Positions 17,280 to 26,142 of a stretch of 64,000 nucleotides of DNA are shown here, one piece after another (the stretch's first letter is position 1; every line of letters begins with the position of its first letter). Both the position numbers and the translations under genes were made by a program. The notes under the pieces were generated by a model, which was given only the letters and a program-made list of their open reading frames with translations, was not told where the DNA came from and ran no database searches. Source of the stretch: Tautonia plasticadhaerens (GTDB lineage: Bacteria; Planctomycetota; Planctomycetia; Isosphaerales; Isosphaeraceae); NCBI RefSeq assembly GCF_007752535.1, contig NZ_CP036426.1, positions 7,874,001 to 7,938,000 on the forward strand, in the 5' to 3' direction.

Positions 17280-18377
17280 GTGGGCGGAGCCGACGTCGAT
17301 CGGGAGGCGGGGCCGACGATCGGCGGGCTCGGCCTCCACCTGCGGGGGCTCGGCCTGGGGGCGGTCGAACTGGCCTTCCCGATCGGCAATACCCTGGGTG
17401 CCTGGGCGATGCTGGCGGTCGGCGGATTCGTCCCCGTGCTCGGCGGCTGGCTGGACGACCGCGTGGGCTGCTGGGCGGACGTGGTGAGCCGCCTCGGCGG
17501 GGTCTGCCCCTCGACCATCGTCGGGGATCCCGACGCCGACCACGGCCCGGTCCTGGGTCGGGCCGACGCGCCAGAGCTGTTCGACGAGGTCCGCGCCCTG
17601 GCACGACACGCCGGCGCCCGCCCCCCGGGCCAGCTCCGGCTGAGCTACCTCCCCTGCTGCGGGGCGACGGCCTGGGGGCGAAATGGCCGGGCATTGCTGA
17701 TCGGCCTGCCGCTGCTGTCGGTGCTCAACCGGATCGAGCTGCGGGCGGTGCTGGCCCACGAGCTCGCCCACCTGGCCCGCGGGGACGCGACCCACTCGGC
17801 CCGGTCGGCCCGATTCGTCGAGGCGCTCGGCCGGGCGATCGAAACGGCACCGAGGGGGTCGATCAGTCCGCTGCGGGGCTGGGCCCACCTCTGTCTCGGG
17901 CTGGGTTCGCGCCTGCTCTCGCCGATCGCCCGGGGGCAGGAGGCCCGCGCCGACCGCTTCGCCGCGGGAGTCGCCGGGGGGGACGCGACCGCCTCGGCCC
18001 TGGTGAAGGTCGCCCTGGTGCAGCCGATGTTCCGCGAGGTGCTCGGCCACTACGACCCGAGGTCCTCGCCCGGCCTGCCGAACCTCTACGCCTACTTCCG
18101 CTCCTTCTGGCAACGGCTCCCCGAACCCCTGCTCGTCGCCATGCGCCACCGGCTCCTGAGCGATTCGCCGGGCCGTTCCGACGCCGCCCACCCGGCCCTG
18201 ATCGATCGGCTGACCATCGTCCAGTCTTACCCCAACCGCTCCTGTTCGCCCGTCGACCTCTCCCCGGCGGAATCGGTGCTGGGCGACCCGCTGAGCCTAG
18301 AGCAGATGCTCCACAATCGACTCTTCGGGCTGGCCCCCATGCCGGGGCCGAGCATCTTCCATCGCGCGGGCAGTTGA
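17280..18377 (+). CDS. M48-type zinc metallopeptidase
   Basis: A 365-residue peptidase with the zinc motif HELAHLARGD (HExxH plus D) and the third ligand region GQEARADRFAA, as in M48/HtpX enzymes. Near the N-terminus one or two hydrophobic stretches (LGLGAVELAFPIGNTLGAW; LAVGGFVPVLGGW) suggest loose membrane association. I chose the GTG at 17280 because GGGAGG lies 7 bases upstream; a longer frame from TTG 17211 would start at the transcription start and inside an operator. It is divergent from the BlaI-type repressor and shares its operators, implying repression until an unknown signal. It replaces the usual BlaR (M56) partner in this arrangement. Confidence 0.85.
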   Translation: MGGADVDREAGPTIGGLGLHLRGLGLGAVELAFPIGNTLGAWAMLAVGGFVPVLGGWLDDRVGCWADVVSRLGGVCPSTIVGDPDADHGPVLGRADAPELFDEVRALARHAGARPPGQLRLSYLPCCGATAWGRNGRALLIGLPLLSVLNRIELRAVLAHELAHLARGDATHSARSARFVEALGRAIETAPRGSISPLRGWAHLCLGLGSRLLSPIARGQEARADRFAAGVAGGDATASALVKVALVQPMFREVLGHYDPRSSPGLPNLYAYFRSFWQRLPEPLLVAMRHRLLSDSPGRSDAAHPALIDRLTIVQSYPNRSCSPVDLSPAESVLGDPLSLEQMLHNRLFGLAPMPGPSIFHRAGS

Positions 18378-18790
18378 CGGGCCGGGCCGGGCGAGGGCGG
18401 AATCGCATGGATGGCCGACGGCCCGCCTTCCGGGCGATGGGCATCCCGGCCGATGTCCGTGCCCCCGGTGTCCTCGGGAGCTGATCGCTCGCGTCGGCCT
18501 CGGCTCGATCGGCTCGACCCCCCGGGGTCGATCGTCATCCCGCACCCCTCCCCGAATCCGAGAGGCACATATGGGACGGATCCGGTGGGTGTTCCTGGCC
18601 CTCGTGCCCGATCGCCTCGCCCGGTCGATGGAGGCCGAGTCGAGGAGCTGGGTGGTGCGGGTCGTGCGGGTACGTCTTCCTCGGCCGGCTGGAACGCCGG
18701 AAGGACGCCACCCGAGGGTCCGACCCGGGGCTCGACTGATCGCCTGAAGTCGAGACACCCGGGCCGGGGAGGTCAGTCCATCCATCCCGG
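18378..18790. other. Gap between convergent genes, holds a decayed small gene
   Basis: Between the M48 and sugar-dehydrogenase gene ends. The only structure I can support is the broken small zinc-ribbon-like reading frame at 18571-18747. Confidence 0.4.
18571..18747 (+). pseudogene. Possible frameshifted small zinc-ribbon protein
   Basis: An ATG with GAGAGG upstream opens a 58-residue frame beginning MGRIRWVFLALVPDRLARS and MEAESRSWVVR. At that point the other frame reads CGSCGYVFLGRLERR to a TGA at 18737, giving a Cys-x-x-Cys ribbon. A single base insertion or a 5-base deletion near 18655 would explain this. I infer a decayed gene; I know small proteins ending ESRxWVVxC-xxC from planctomycetes only by general impression. 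Confidence 0.35.
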
Positions 18791-20068
18791 TCAGCGCAGG
18801 GGGCTGAGGCGGTGGATCCGGCCGTCGAAGGCGAGGATGTAGAGATTCGCCTCGGCGTCCTCGCCGAAGGCGGCGATGTTCAGCTTCGGCTGCCGGGAGG
18901 AGGACAGTTCGATCAGCTCGGCACTGGCCGTGACCGAGTCGTCTTCATCCACCCGGACTCCCCAGATCCGGCCGGTCTCGAAGTCGCCGTAGACATACGC
19001 GCCGACCAGCTCCGGGATGCGATCGCCCCGGTAGACATACCCGCCGGTGATGCTCTTGCCCACGTCGTCCCGGCCCCGGCGCTGGGAGGCGGGCAACTCG
19101 GGATGGGGATACTCGACGATCGGCGGCAGCGGCGGCGACGACCGTTCGACCCGGTTCCCCCGGATCTGGAACGGGTGGAACGCCTCGTAGACATTCCAGC
19201 CGTAATTCCCCGCGTTCACGACCTTGACCACCTCCTCCCACTTGTTCTGGCCGACGTCGCCGGCCCACAGGTCGCCGGTCTCCCGGTCGAAGGAGAACTT
19301 CCAGACGTTCCTCAGCCCGATGGCGAAGACCTCGGGGGCCCAGTGGGAGAACTTCGGGTCGCGCCTCGCCGGGTTGTCGGCGGGGATGCCGTACGGCTTG
19401 CCACCCTCGGGGTGGTCCACGTCGATCCGGAGGATGGAGGCGAACCAGTCGGTCGGATCCTGCCCGGTGCGGAGCGGGTCGTCGGCCAGGCCGCCGTCGC
19501 CGAGGGTGATGTAGAGGAATCCGTCGGGGCCGAAGTCGATGTGGCCGCCGTTGTGGTTGCCGTAGGGGTCCTGGGCCGATTCCCAGATCACCTGCTCGCT
19601 CTCCGGATCGGCCTTGCGCGGGTCGTCCTTCGAGACGGTGAATCGGGAGACCACCGAACGCCTGGGTTCGGTGGCCGAGTAGTAGACGAAGAACTGCCCG
19701 TTCTCCGAATAGTCCGGGTGGAAGGCCAGGCCGAGCAGGCCTTCCTCGTTATCCTTGCCGATGGTCCGGGGCAGGTCGAGGAAGAGCGTGGCGTCCTCGG
19801 TGCGCTCCTCGTTCGGGAAGGAGAAGATCCGGGCGGTGTGCTGCTCGACGACGAACAGCAGGCCGCGGTCGTCCTTCGGGTAGGCGAGCACGACCGGGCG
19901 GTCGAATGTGAGGTTGGGGAAGGCCACCTCGGTGACGAGCTTCGGCAGGGGCTGGCCCTCCCCCTGCGGCCTGGCGGCCGAGGCGGGTCGGCCGGCGAAG
20001 GCGGCGACGGCCAGAGCCAGCCCGGCGAGCAGGCCGAGGCGACTCGGGACGATCGTCGATGGGCGCAT
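18791..20068 (-). CDS. Exported PQQ-dependent sugar dehydrogenase-type beta-propeller
   Basis: A 425-residue exported protein: signal peptide (LGLLAGLALAVAAFAGRPASA), then the GSDH/sorbosone-dehydrogenase propeller. Typical motifs are GLLGLAFHPDY, YGNHNGGHIDFGPDGFLYI, GDGGLADDP, GLRNVWKFSFD and DVGQNKWEEV. In characterised relatives PQQ oxidises aldoses in the periplasm; many planctomycete homologues have no proven cofactor. The ATG at 20068 begins the signal peptide; a promoter at 20194-20222 supports this direction. Convergent with the M48 gene. Confidence 0.88.
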   Translation of the reverse strand: MRPSTIVPSRLGLLAGLALAVAAFAGRPASAARPQGEGQPLPKLVTEVAFPNLTFDRPVVLAYPKDDRGLLFVVEQHTARIFSFPNEERTEDATLFLDLPRTIGKDNEEGLLGLAFHPDYSENGQFFVYYSATEPRRSVVSRFTVSKDDPRKADPESEQVIWESAQDPYGNHNGGHIDFGPDGFLYITLGDGGLADDPLRTGQDPTDWFASILRIDVDHPEGGKPYGIPADNPARRDPKFSHWAPEVFAIGLRNVWKFSFDRETGDLWAGDVGQNKWEEVVKVVNAGNYGWNVYEAFHPFQIRGNRVERSSPPLPPIVEYPHPELPASQRRGRDDVGKSITGGYVYRGDRIPELVGAYVYGDFETGRIWGVRVDEDDSVTASAELIELSSSRQPKLNIAAFGEDAEANLYILAFDGRIHRLSPLR

Positions 20069-20193
20069 GCGGTGGATCTCCGGGGTTCGGTGCAGTGCGG
20101 TGCGGATCGGGCGGCGGGAGCGGCCGGCCACGGTCTTCGCGACCGGCGGGGGGCGGATCGGTCGGTCCGGGCGCATCGGCCCGTCTCCCCTCT

Positions 20194-20222
20194 AGTAAAG
20201 ACGGCTCGCCCCCGAGCGTCAA
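20194..20222 (-). promoter_or_regulatory. Promoter TTGACG-17-TTTACT for the sugar dehydrogenase gene
   Basis: On the minus strand TTGACG (20217-20222) and TTTACT (20194-20199) have a 17-base spacer. Start would be near 20187. Confidence 0.5.
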
Positions 20223-20456
20223 ACCATCCCCCCCCCCGCTCGGGGCATCCCGGGGGGGAGCCGGCACCTCGACCTCCCCGTGCATTCCTTCCCATCGCCG
20301 GTCGAGTCACTCCCGATCCCCTGGATCGGGCCGGCTCGCCCGGGCCGGGGTCGAACTCGACCCGCCCCGCCGCCTGCCTCCCGCGTCGACTTGTCCCGAC
20401 CCGCCTGGGCCGGACACCGGTCGACATCGTCCGAGGAGGTCGGGCGGGGCGACTCG

Positions 20457-20484
20457 TTGAGCCCCGGCACCGGGCGGGTATGAT
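20457..20484 (+). promoter_or_regulatory. Promoter TTGAGC-16-TATGAT for fdhD
   Basis: TTGAGC at 20457-20462 and TATGAT at 20479-20484 are spaced by 16 bases, 65 bases before the fdhD start. Confidence 0.55.
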
Positions 20485-20548
20485 TGAATGCGGGGCAACC
20501 CGGCCGCGGCCCTTCGCGGCGCACTAGCTCGATCGAGGGGCGGGGCCA

Positions 20549-21469
20549 ATGTCCGTTCCGGGGTCCGTGAGAAGCCGTGTGCAGAAGATCCGCGCCGACG
20601 AGTTCGGCGGCGGCGGGGGGGAAGTCGTCTGGGATCTGCTCGCGGCCGAGGAGCCGATGGAGATCCGGGTCGGCTGCGGCCCGGTCGACCGCCGATCGGT
20701 GCGGACCATCGGCGTCACCATGCGCACTCCCGGCCACGACGACGAGCTCGCCGTCGGCTTCCTGCTCGGGGAGCGGATCATCACCTCGCCCGAGCAGATC
20801 GACGAGGTCGCCCGGGAGGAGCCCGAGGACGCCGGCCGGTCGATCGACCGGATCGTCCGGGTCGACCTGAAGCCCGGGGTGGAGGTGGACCTCGACCGGT
20901 TCGCCCGGAGCGTGCTGACCAACTCCAGCTGCGGCGTCTGCGGCACGGCCACCCTCCGGGCCCTGAACCTCGACGGCTGCCGGCCGAACCCCGGTCACGG
21001 CCCGGTCGTGGACGCCGAGGTCATCCACCGGCTGCCCGAGGCGCTGATCGACCGCCAACTCGTCTTCAACCGGACCGGCGGCCTGCATGCGGCCGCCCTG
21101 GTCGATGCCGAAGGCGGCCTGATCGCCGTCCGGGAGGACATCGGCCGGCACAACACCGTCGACAAGCTCGTCGGCGCCCGGGCGATCGGCACGCTCGACG
21201 GCCCGGCCGGCGGCGCCGGGGCCGAGGCGGCCATCCTGTTCGTCAGCGGCCGGGCGGGATTCGAGATCGTGCAGAAGGCCGTGACGGCGGCGATCCCGAT
21301 CGTCTCGGCCGTGGGTGCGCCGTCGAGCCTGGCGGTGGAGGTGGCCGAGGCCTTCGGGCTGACCCTGCTCGGCTTCGTCGGACCCGAACGGTTCAACGTC
21401 TACAGCGGGCCGTGGCGGATCCGAGTCGGCCCGGGGCGACCGGCCCCGAACCCGACCCATCGAGATTGA
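20549..21469 (+). CDS. fdhD: FdhD sulfurtransferase, molybdenum cofactor sulfuration
   Basis: A 306-residue cytoplasmic protein with FdhD hallmarks: NSSCGVCG (the active cysteine pair, about residues 130-137), GVTMRTPGHDDELAVGFLLGE, REDIGRHNTVDKLVGA and FVSGRAGFEIVQKA. FdhD passes sulfur from a cysteine desulfurase to the bis-MGD molybdenum cofactor of formate dehydrogenase-type enzymes. The gene lies 29 bases before a YdeP-type molybdoenzyme, almost certainly its client, and shares a promoter with it. Confidence 0.95.
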   Translation: MSVPGSVRSRVQKIRADEFGGGGGEVVWDLLAAEEPMEIRVGCGPVDRRSVRTIGVTMRTPGHDDELAVGFLLGERIITSPEQIDEVAREEPEDAGRSIDRIVRVDLKPGVEVDLDRFARSVLTNSSCGVCGTATLRALNLDGCRPNPGHGPVVDAEVIHRLPEALIDRQLVFNRTGGLHAAALVDAEGGLIAVREDIGRHNTVDKLVGARAIGTLDGPAGGAGAEAAILFVSGRAGFEIVQKAVTAAIPIVSAVGAPSSLAVEVAEAFGLTLLGFVGPERFNVYSGPWRIRVGPGRPAPNPTHRD

Positions 21470-21498
21470 CCCGCCCCTGACTCCGAGGAGGTGGACCG

Positions 21499-23886
21499 AT
21501 GGCACCCGATTTCGAGACCCCGCAGGCCCGGCCCCCCCTCGGATCGACGCCGGACGACCCGTTCGACGACTCCCACGGCCATCCCGCCGACGAGCCCCCG
21601 GCCGAGTTCTCCGACCTGCACCTGCACCGGGCCGAGCACAAGGCCGCCGGCCCGGAGGCCGTCTACCACGCCATGAAGAAGGTCTCGCGCGAGGCCGGGC
21701 TCGTCCGGGGGCTCACCATCCTCACGAAGGTCAACCAGGCGGGCGGCTTCGACTGCCCGAGCTGCGCCTGGCCCGACCCCGAGCCCGGCGATCGCGCGAG
21801 CTTCGAGTTCTGCGAGAACGGCGCCAAGGCCGTCGCCGCCGAGACCACCACCCGCCGCGTCGACCGCGCCTTCTTCGCCCGACACTCCGTCGCCGAGCTC
21901 GCCTCCCACGGCGACGACTGGCTCGACGCCCAGGGCCGACTGGCCGAGCCGATGGCCCTTCTCCCCGGCGCCGACCACTATGAGCCGATCCCCTGGGACG
22001 ACGCCTTCCGCCTGATCGCCGACGAGCTGGACGCCCTGGACTCCCCCGACGAGGCGGTCTTCTACACCTCCGGGCGTACCAGCAACGAGGCCGCATTCCT
22101 CTACCAACTGTTCGTTCGCCAGTACGGCACGAACAACCTGCCCGACTGCTCGAACCTCTGCCACGAGTCCAGCGGCGCCGCCCTGGGGATGTCGCTCGGA
22201 GTCGGCAAGGGCTCGGTCCGGCTGGAGGACTTCCGACAGGCCGACCTGATCCTGCTCGTCGGCCAGAACCCGGGCACGAACCACCCCCGGATGCTGACCA
22301 CGCTCCAGGCGGCGGTCGAGCACGGCGCGAAGCTCGTCGCCATCAACCCGCTGAAGGAGGCCGGGCTCCTCGCCTTCGCCCACCCGCAGCACGTCCGGGG
22401 CATGCTCGGCATCTCGACGACGCTGGCCGACACCTATCTCCAGGTGAAGATCAACGGGGACCAGGCCCTCTTCCGGGGCCTCTGCAAGGCGCTCTTCGAG
22501 GAGGAAGCACGCAGGCCGGGCGAGGTGATCGACCGCGCCTTCGTCGACCAGTCGACGGCCGGGTTCGAGGAATATCGCCGGGCCGTCGGGGCGACCTCCT
22601 GGGACGAAATCGAGCGCCGGGGCGGCATCGACCGCCCCCGGATCGAGGCGCTGGCCCGCCGGGCCGCCGCGACCGACCGGATCATCTGCTGCTGGGCGAT
22701 GGGGCTGACCCAGCACCGCAACGCGGTCGCCACGATCCGGGAGGTGGTCAACTTCCTGCTGCTCCGGGGGGCCCTCGGCAAGCCCGGCTCCGGCGTCTGC
22801 CCCGTGCGGGGGCACAGCAACGTGCAGGGGGACCGCACGATGGGCATCTGGGAGCGGATGCCCGACCGCTGGCTCGACCGCCTCGGCGCCGCCTTCGACT
22901 TCCACCCCCCCCGCCATCACGGATTCGACACCGTGCAGGCCATCTCGGCCATGCACGAGGGGCGTGCCCGCGTGTTCTTCGGCCTCGGCGGCAACTTCCT
23001 CTCGGCCAGCCCGGACACCCACTACACCTCCGAGGCGCTCCGCCGCTGCCGGCTGACGGCCCAGGTCTCGACCAAGCTCAACCGGGCCCACCTCGTCACC
23101 GGCAGGACCGCCTTGATCCTCCCCTGCCTCGGCCGGAGCGAACGTGACCTCCAGGCCGGGGGCGAGCAGTTCGTCTCGGTCGAGAACTCGATGGGGATCG
23201 TCCACCAGTCGCACGGCCCGTTTTCCCCGGCCTCGCCGCACCTGTTGAGCGAGCCGGCGATCGTCGCCCGCCTGGCCCGGGCCGTGCTGGGCGATCGGTC
23301 GACGGTCCGCTGGGAGTGGCTCGTCGAGGATTACGACCGCATCCGGGACGCGATCGGCCGGGTGGTCCCCGGCTTCGACGACTACAACGCCCGGATCCGA
23401 CGGCCCGGTGGGTTCCCGCTCGACCATCCGGTCCGCGACCGGGTCTTCCCGACCCCCGACGGCAAGGCGCACTTCTCCGACGCTCCCCTCGGCGGGGTCG
23501 AGCCGGGCCCGGGGCAGCTCCTGCTCATGACGATCCGCAGCCACGACCAGTTCAATACGACCATCTACAGCCGGGACGACCGCTACCGGGGCATCCACAA
23601 CGAGCGTCGGGTCGTCTTCCTGAACGCCGAGGACATGGCCGACCTCGGCGTCTCCCCGCAACAGCCGGTGGACCTGACCGGCATCGACCCGGATAGCCAC
23701 GGCCGCCCCCGGGTCGCCCGGCGCTTCCTGGCGATCCCCTACGACATCCCCCGGGGCTGCGCGGCCGCGTACTTCCCCGAGGCGAACGTCCTGGTGCCGA
23801 TCGACCAGACGGCGGAGGTCAGCAACACCCCGGCGTCGAAGTCGATCCTCATCACGGTCTCACCGGCAGCCCGGCCGGGCTCCTGA
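21499..23886 (+). CDS. FdhF/YdeP-family molybdopterin oxidoreductase
   Basis: A 795-residue molybdoenzyme. The family context is clear: GGFDCPSCAWPDP near the N-terminus, YTSGRTSNEAAFLYQLFVRQ, NLCHESSGAALG, GQNPGTNHPRML and GHSNVQGDRTMGIWERMP, plus a C-terminal molydop-binding domain (SHDQFNTTIYSRDDRYRG). YdeP-type proteins are linked to acid resistance in Escherichia coli and resemble formate dehydrogenase H without its four-Cys cluster. No signal peptide is seen, so a cytoplasmic enzyme is expected. AGGAGG precedes the ATG. It is paired with fdhD; substrate and electron partner are unknown. Confidence 0.92.
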   Translation: MAPDFETPQARPPLGSTPDDPFDDSHGHPADEPPAEFSDLHLHRAEHKAAGPEAVYHAMKKVSREAGLVRGLTILTKVNQAGGFDCPSCAWPDPEPGDRASFEFCENGAKAVAAETTTRRVDRAFFARHSVAELASHGDDWLDAQGRLAEPMALLPGADHYEPIPWDDAFRLIADELDALDSPDEAVFYTSGRTSNEAAFLYQLFVRQYGTNNLPDCSNLCHESSGAALGMSLGVGKGSVRLEDFRQADLILLVGQNPGTNHPRMLTTLQAAVEHGAKLVAINPLKEAGLLAFAHPQHVRGMLGISTTLADTYLQVKINGDQALFRGLCKALFEEEARRPGEVIDRAFVDQSTAGFEEYRRAVGATSWDEIERRGGIDRPRIEALARRAAATDRIICCWAMGLTQHRNAVATIREVVNFLLLRGALGKPGSGVCPVRGHSNVQGDRTMGIWERMPDRWLDRLGAAFDFHPPRHHGFDTVQAISAMHEGRARVFFGLGGNFLSASPDTHYTSEALRRCRLTAQVSTKLNRAHLVTGRTALILPCLGRSERDLQAGGEQFVSVENSMGIVHQSHGPFSPASPHLLSEPAIVARLARAVLGDRSTVRWEWLVEDYDRIRDAIGRVVPGFDDYNARIRRPGGFPLDHPVRDRVFPTPDGKAHFSDAPLGGVEPGPGQLLLMTIRSHDQFNTTIYSRDDRYRGIHNERRVVFLNAEDMADLGVSPQQPVDLTGIDPDSHGRPRVARRFLAIPYDIPRGCAAAYFPEANVLVPIDQTAEVSNTPASKSILITVSPAARPGS

Positions 23887-23929
23887 TGCCCTGCCTCCCC
23901 CCCTGCACTCCGCATCCCGAGGAGACGCC

Positions 23930-25903
23930 ATGCGACGCCGACCGTCGCCCGAGACCGCCTGCCTGATGGCCGTCCTGCTGCTGGTCGCCCCTCCCGCGAC
24001 GGCCGAAGAGCCGATCATCCTGGCCGACTTCGAGGACACCGACTACGGCACCTGGGATGCCTCCGGCGAGGCGTTCGGCCCCGGCCCGGCCCAGGGGACG
24101 CTGCCCGGGCAGATGCACGTGGGAGGCTACCTGGGCAACGGCCTGGTCAACTCGTTCCACGGGGGGGACCGATCGAGGGGTGCGCTGACCTCGCCCGACT
24201 TCACGATCAATCGGGACTACATCTGGTTCCTCATCGGCGGGGGGGCGGGTCCGAACGAGACCTGCATCGAGCTCATCGCCGGCGCCCAGGTCGCCCGATC
24301 GGCGACCGGCCGGGGCACCGCCTCGGGGGGCTCGGAATGGCTGACGCCCCACCTCTGGGACGTCCGGGATCTGAAGGGCCAACCCGCCCGCATCCGAATC
24401 GTCGACGAACGGACCGGCGGCTGGGGGCACGTCTCCGTCGACCACATCATGCTCTGCGACGAGCCCCCCACCCTGCCGGACCAACGCCAGGAGCTGCTGG
24501 CGAGGGCCGAGGCGGCCGTCGCCGAGGCCGCCGTCCGACTCGGGGACGACCCCACCCGACCCGCCTTCCACTTCCGCCCCCCCGCGCAGTGGATGAACGA
24601 CCCGAACGGGACCATCTACCACGACGGCTATTACCACCTGTTCTACCAGCACAACCCCTACGAGGACCGCTGGGGCAACATGCACTGGGGACACGCCCGG
24701 AGCCGGGACCTCGTCCGCTGGGAACACCTCCCCATTGCGCTCTGGCCCTCGCAGGAGGACGGTGAGGAGCACATCTTCTCCGGCTGCGCGGCCGTGAATG
24801 GGGAAGACGAGCTGATGCTGTTCTACACCAGCGTCGCGCCCGGCCGGCCGAATGAGCAGCGGGCGGCCCTGCCCCTGGATCCCGCCGGCCTGGCCTGGCG
24901 GAAGCACCCCGACAACCCGCTGATCACCACGAGGATGCCCGACGGCACCACCTTCGGCGACGGCATGCGCGACCCCTTCATCTTCGAGGCCGACGGCCGA
25001 ACCCTCATGGTCGTGGGAGCCGACACGGAGGACGAGGCCGTCGTCCCGATCTTCGAGGCGGCCGACCCGTCGTTGGCCCGCTGGGACTACAAGGGAATCC
25101 TCTGGGGCGTCCCTAAGGACACGATGCAATTCCCCGAGTGCCCGAACTTCTTCTCGCTGGGGGGCAAGTTCGTGCTGCTGAACTCCCCCTACCGGGCGGT
25201 CGAGTACCGCGTCGGTTCGTTGGATCTGGACTCGTTGAAATTCGACGTCGAGGCGGAGGGCCGGCTCGACCACAGCCCCCAGTTCTATGCCACCAACACC
25301 GCCACCGCCCCCGACGGCCGCTGCATCCTCTTCGGCTGGGTCCGAGGGTTCCCGGACGGGCTGGGCTGGAACGGCTGCCTCGCCCTGCCCAGGGAGCTGA
25401 TCATCGGCCGGGACGGCCATCCCCGGCAACGCCCGGTGCGGGAGCTGGAGGCACTCCGGGGGGAGCATCGGGGGACGACGCGCCCGGTCCGGCTCGCGAC
25501 GGACGAGGAGCGGCCGATCGGCCTGCCGGGCGATCGGCTGGAGATCCGCCTCCGGTTGCAGGCAATGGGCCCGGGTGGGCCGGCGGAGAGCCGGCGGCTG
25601 GGACTCCGACTGAGGGGGCCCGGCGGCGAGAAGGTCGCGGAGGTGCTCCTCGACCACGGCACGCTCGCCGTGGCGGGCCAGACCGCGGAGATCGGGCCGA
25701 TGACCGGACTGGACCTCGCCGTCTTCGTCGACAGATCGGTCCTGGAGGTCTTCGTGAACGGCGGCCGACACGTCGTCACGCGGGTCATCCCGTATCGCGG
25801 AGGCGCCTTGCAGGCCTCCGCGTTCGGCGAAGGCTGGGAGTCCGCGCTCATGGAGTTCAACGCCTGGACGCTGGACCGAATCTGGCCCGCTGCGGGCGAT
25901 TAA
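23930..25903 (+). CDS. Secreted GH32 beta-fructosidase (levanase/inulinase type)
   Basis: A 657-residue exported protein with a signal peptide ending near residue 25. Residues about 30-190 are a beta-rich accessory domain (ADFEDTDYGTWDASGEAFG). The GH32 five-bladed propeller follows with its catalytic motifs: QWMNDPNG (nucleophile Asp), GMRDPFIF and FPECPNFF (acid/base Glu). A C-terminal beta sandwich includes FVDRSVLEVFVNGG. GH32 enzymes hydrolyse fructans or sucrose. GAGGAG lies before the ATG. No transporter or kinase for fructose is adjacent, so regulation is unclear. Confidence 0.93.
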   Translation: MRRRPSPETACLMAVLLLVAPPATAEEPIILADFEDTDYGTWDASGEAFGPGPAQGTLPGQMHVGGYLGNGLVNSFHGGDRSRGALTSPDFTINRDYIWFLIGGGAGPNETCIELIAGAQVARSATGRGTASGGSEWLTPHLWDVRDLKGQPARIRIVDERTGGWGHVSVDHIMLCDEPPTLPDQRQELLARAEAAVAEAAVRLGDDPTRPAFHFRPPAQWMNDPNGTIYHDGYYHLFYQHNPYEDRWGNMHWGHARSRDLVRWEHLPIALWPSQEDGEEHIFSGCAAVNGEDELMLFYTSVAPGRPNEQRAALPLDPAGLAWRKHPDNPLITTRMPDGTTFGDGMRDPFIFEADGRTLMVVGADTEDEAVVPIFEAADPSLARWDYKGILWGVPKDTMQFPECPNFFSLGGKFVLLNSPYRAVEYRVGSLDLDSLKFDVEAEGRLDHSPQFYATNTATAPDGRCILFGWVRGFPDGLGWNGCLALPRELIIGRDGHPRQRPVRELEALRGEHRGTTRPVRLATDEERPIGLPGDRLEIRLRLQAMGPGGPAESRRLGLRLRGPGGEKVAEVLLDHGTLAVAGQTAEIGPMTGLDLAVFVDRSVLEVFVNGGRHVVTRVIPYRGGALQASAFGEGWESALMEFNAWTLDRIWPAAGD

Positions 25904-26038
25904 TCGGGGCCGTCTCACCCCTGGCCCTCCGACGAGTTCGAGACGGGAGGTCGGACCGCGGCGAGTCGCCCCTCGGCGGCCTCGTCAACGCAGGGGCATC
26001 ACACCTCGGCACGCTGCCGACGATCGATGAATGGGGAA

Positions 26039-26084
26039 CGCCCTCGACCTCCCTCACGGAACCCGGGGGGAGAGGTCGAGGGCG
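26039..26084. terminator. Hairpin between convergent GH32 and sigma-factor genes
   Basis: CGCCCTCGACCTC (26039-26051) and GAGGTCGAGGGCG (26072-26084) form a perfect 13-base stem with a 20-base loop. It lies between two gene ends and may terminate both. Confidence 0.6.
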
Positions 26085-26142
26085 GGGGCCTGGGATCGGG
26101 TGCTCATGATCGAGGTCAAGAAAACACGACTCCCGGACGCAA

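Larger units (their letters stand above)
20069..20548. other. Divergent promoter region between sugar dehydrogenase and fdhD
   Basis: It holds one leftward and one rightward promoter candidate and no gene. The leftward transcript would have a leader of about 120 bases, the rightward one about 58. Confidence 0.5.

Noticed and set aside
18515-18530. Tight inverted repeat CGACCCC-CC-GGGGTCG as a terminator
   Set aside because: The two-base loop is too short to form, and C/G runs of this kind arise easily here.
21400-23700. A 766-codon minus-strand frame
   Set aside because: It is antisense to the YdeP-type enzyme and has no conserved motif.
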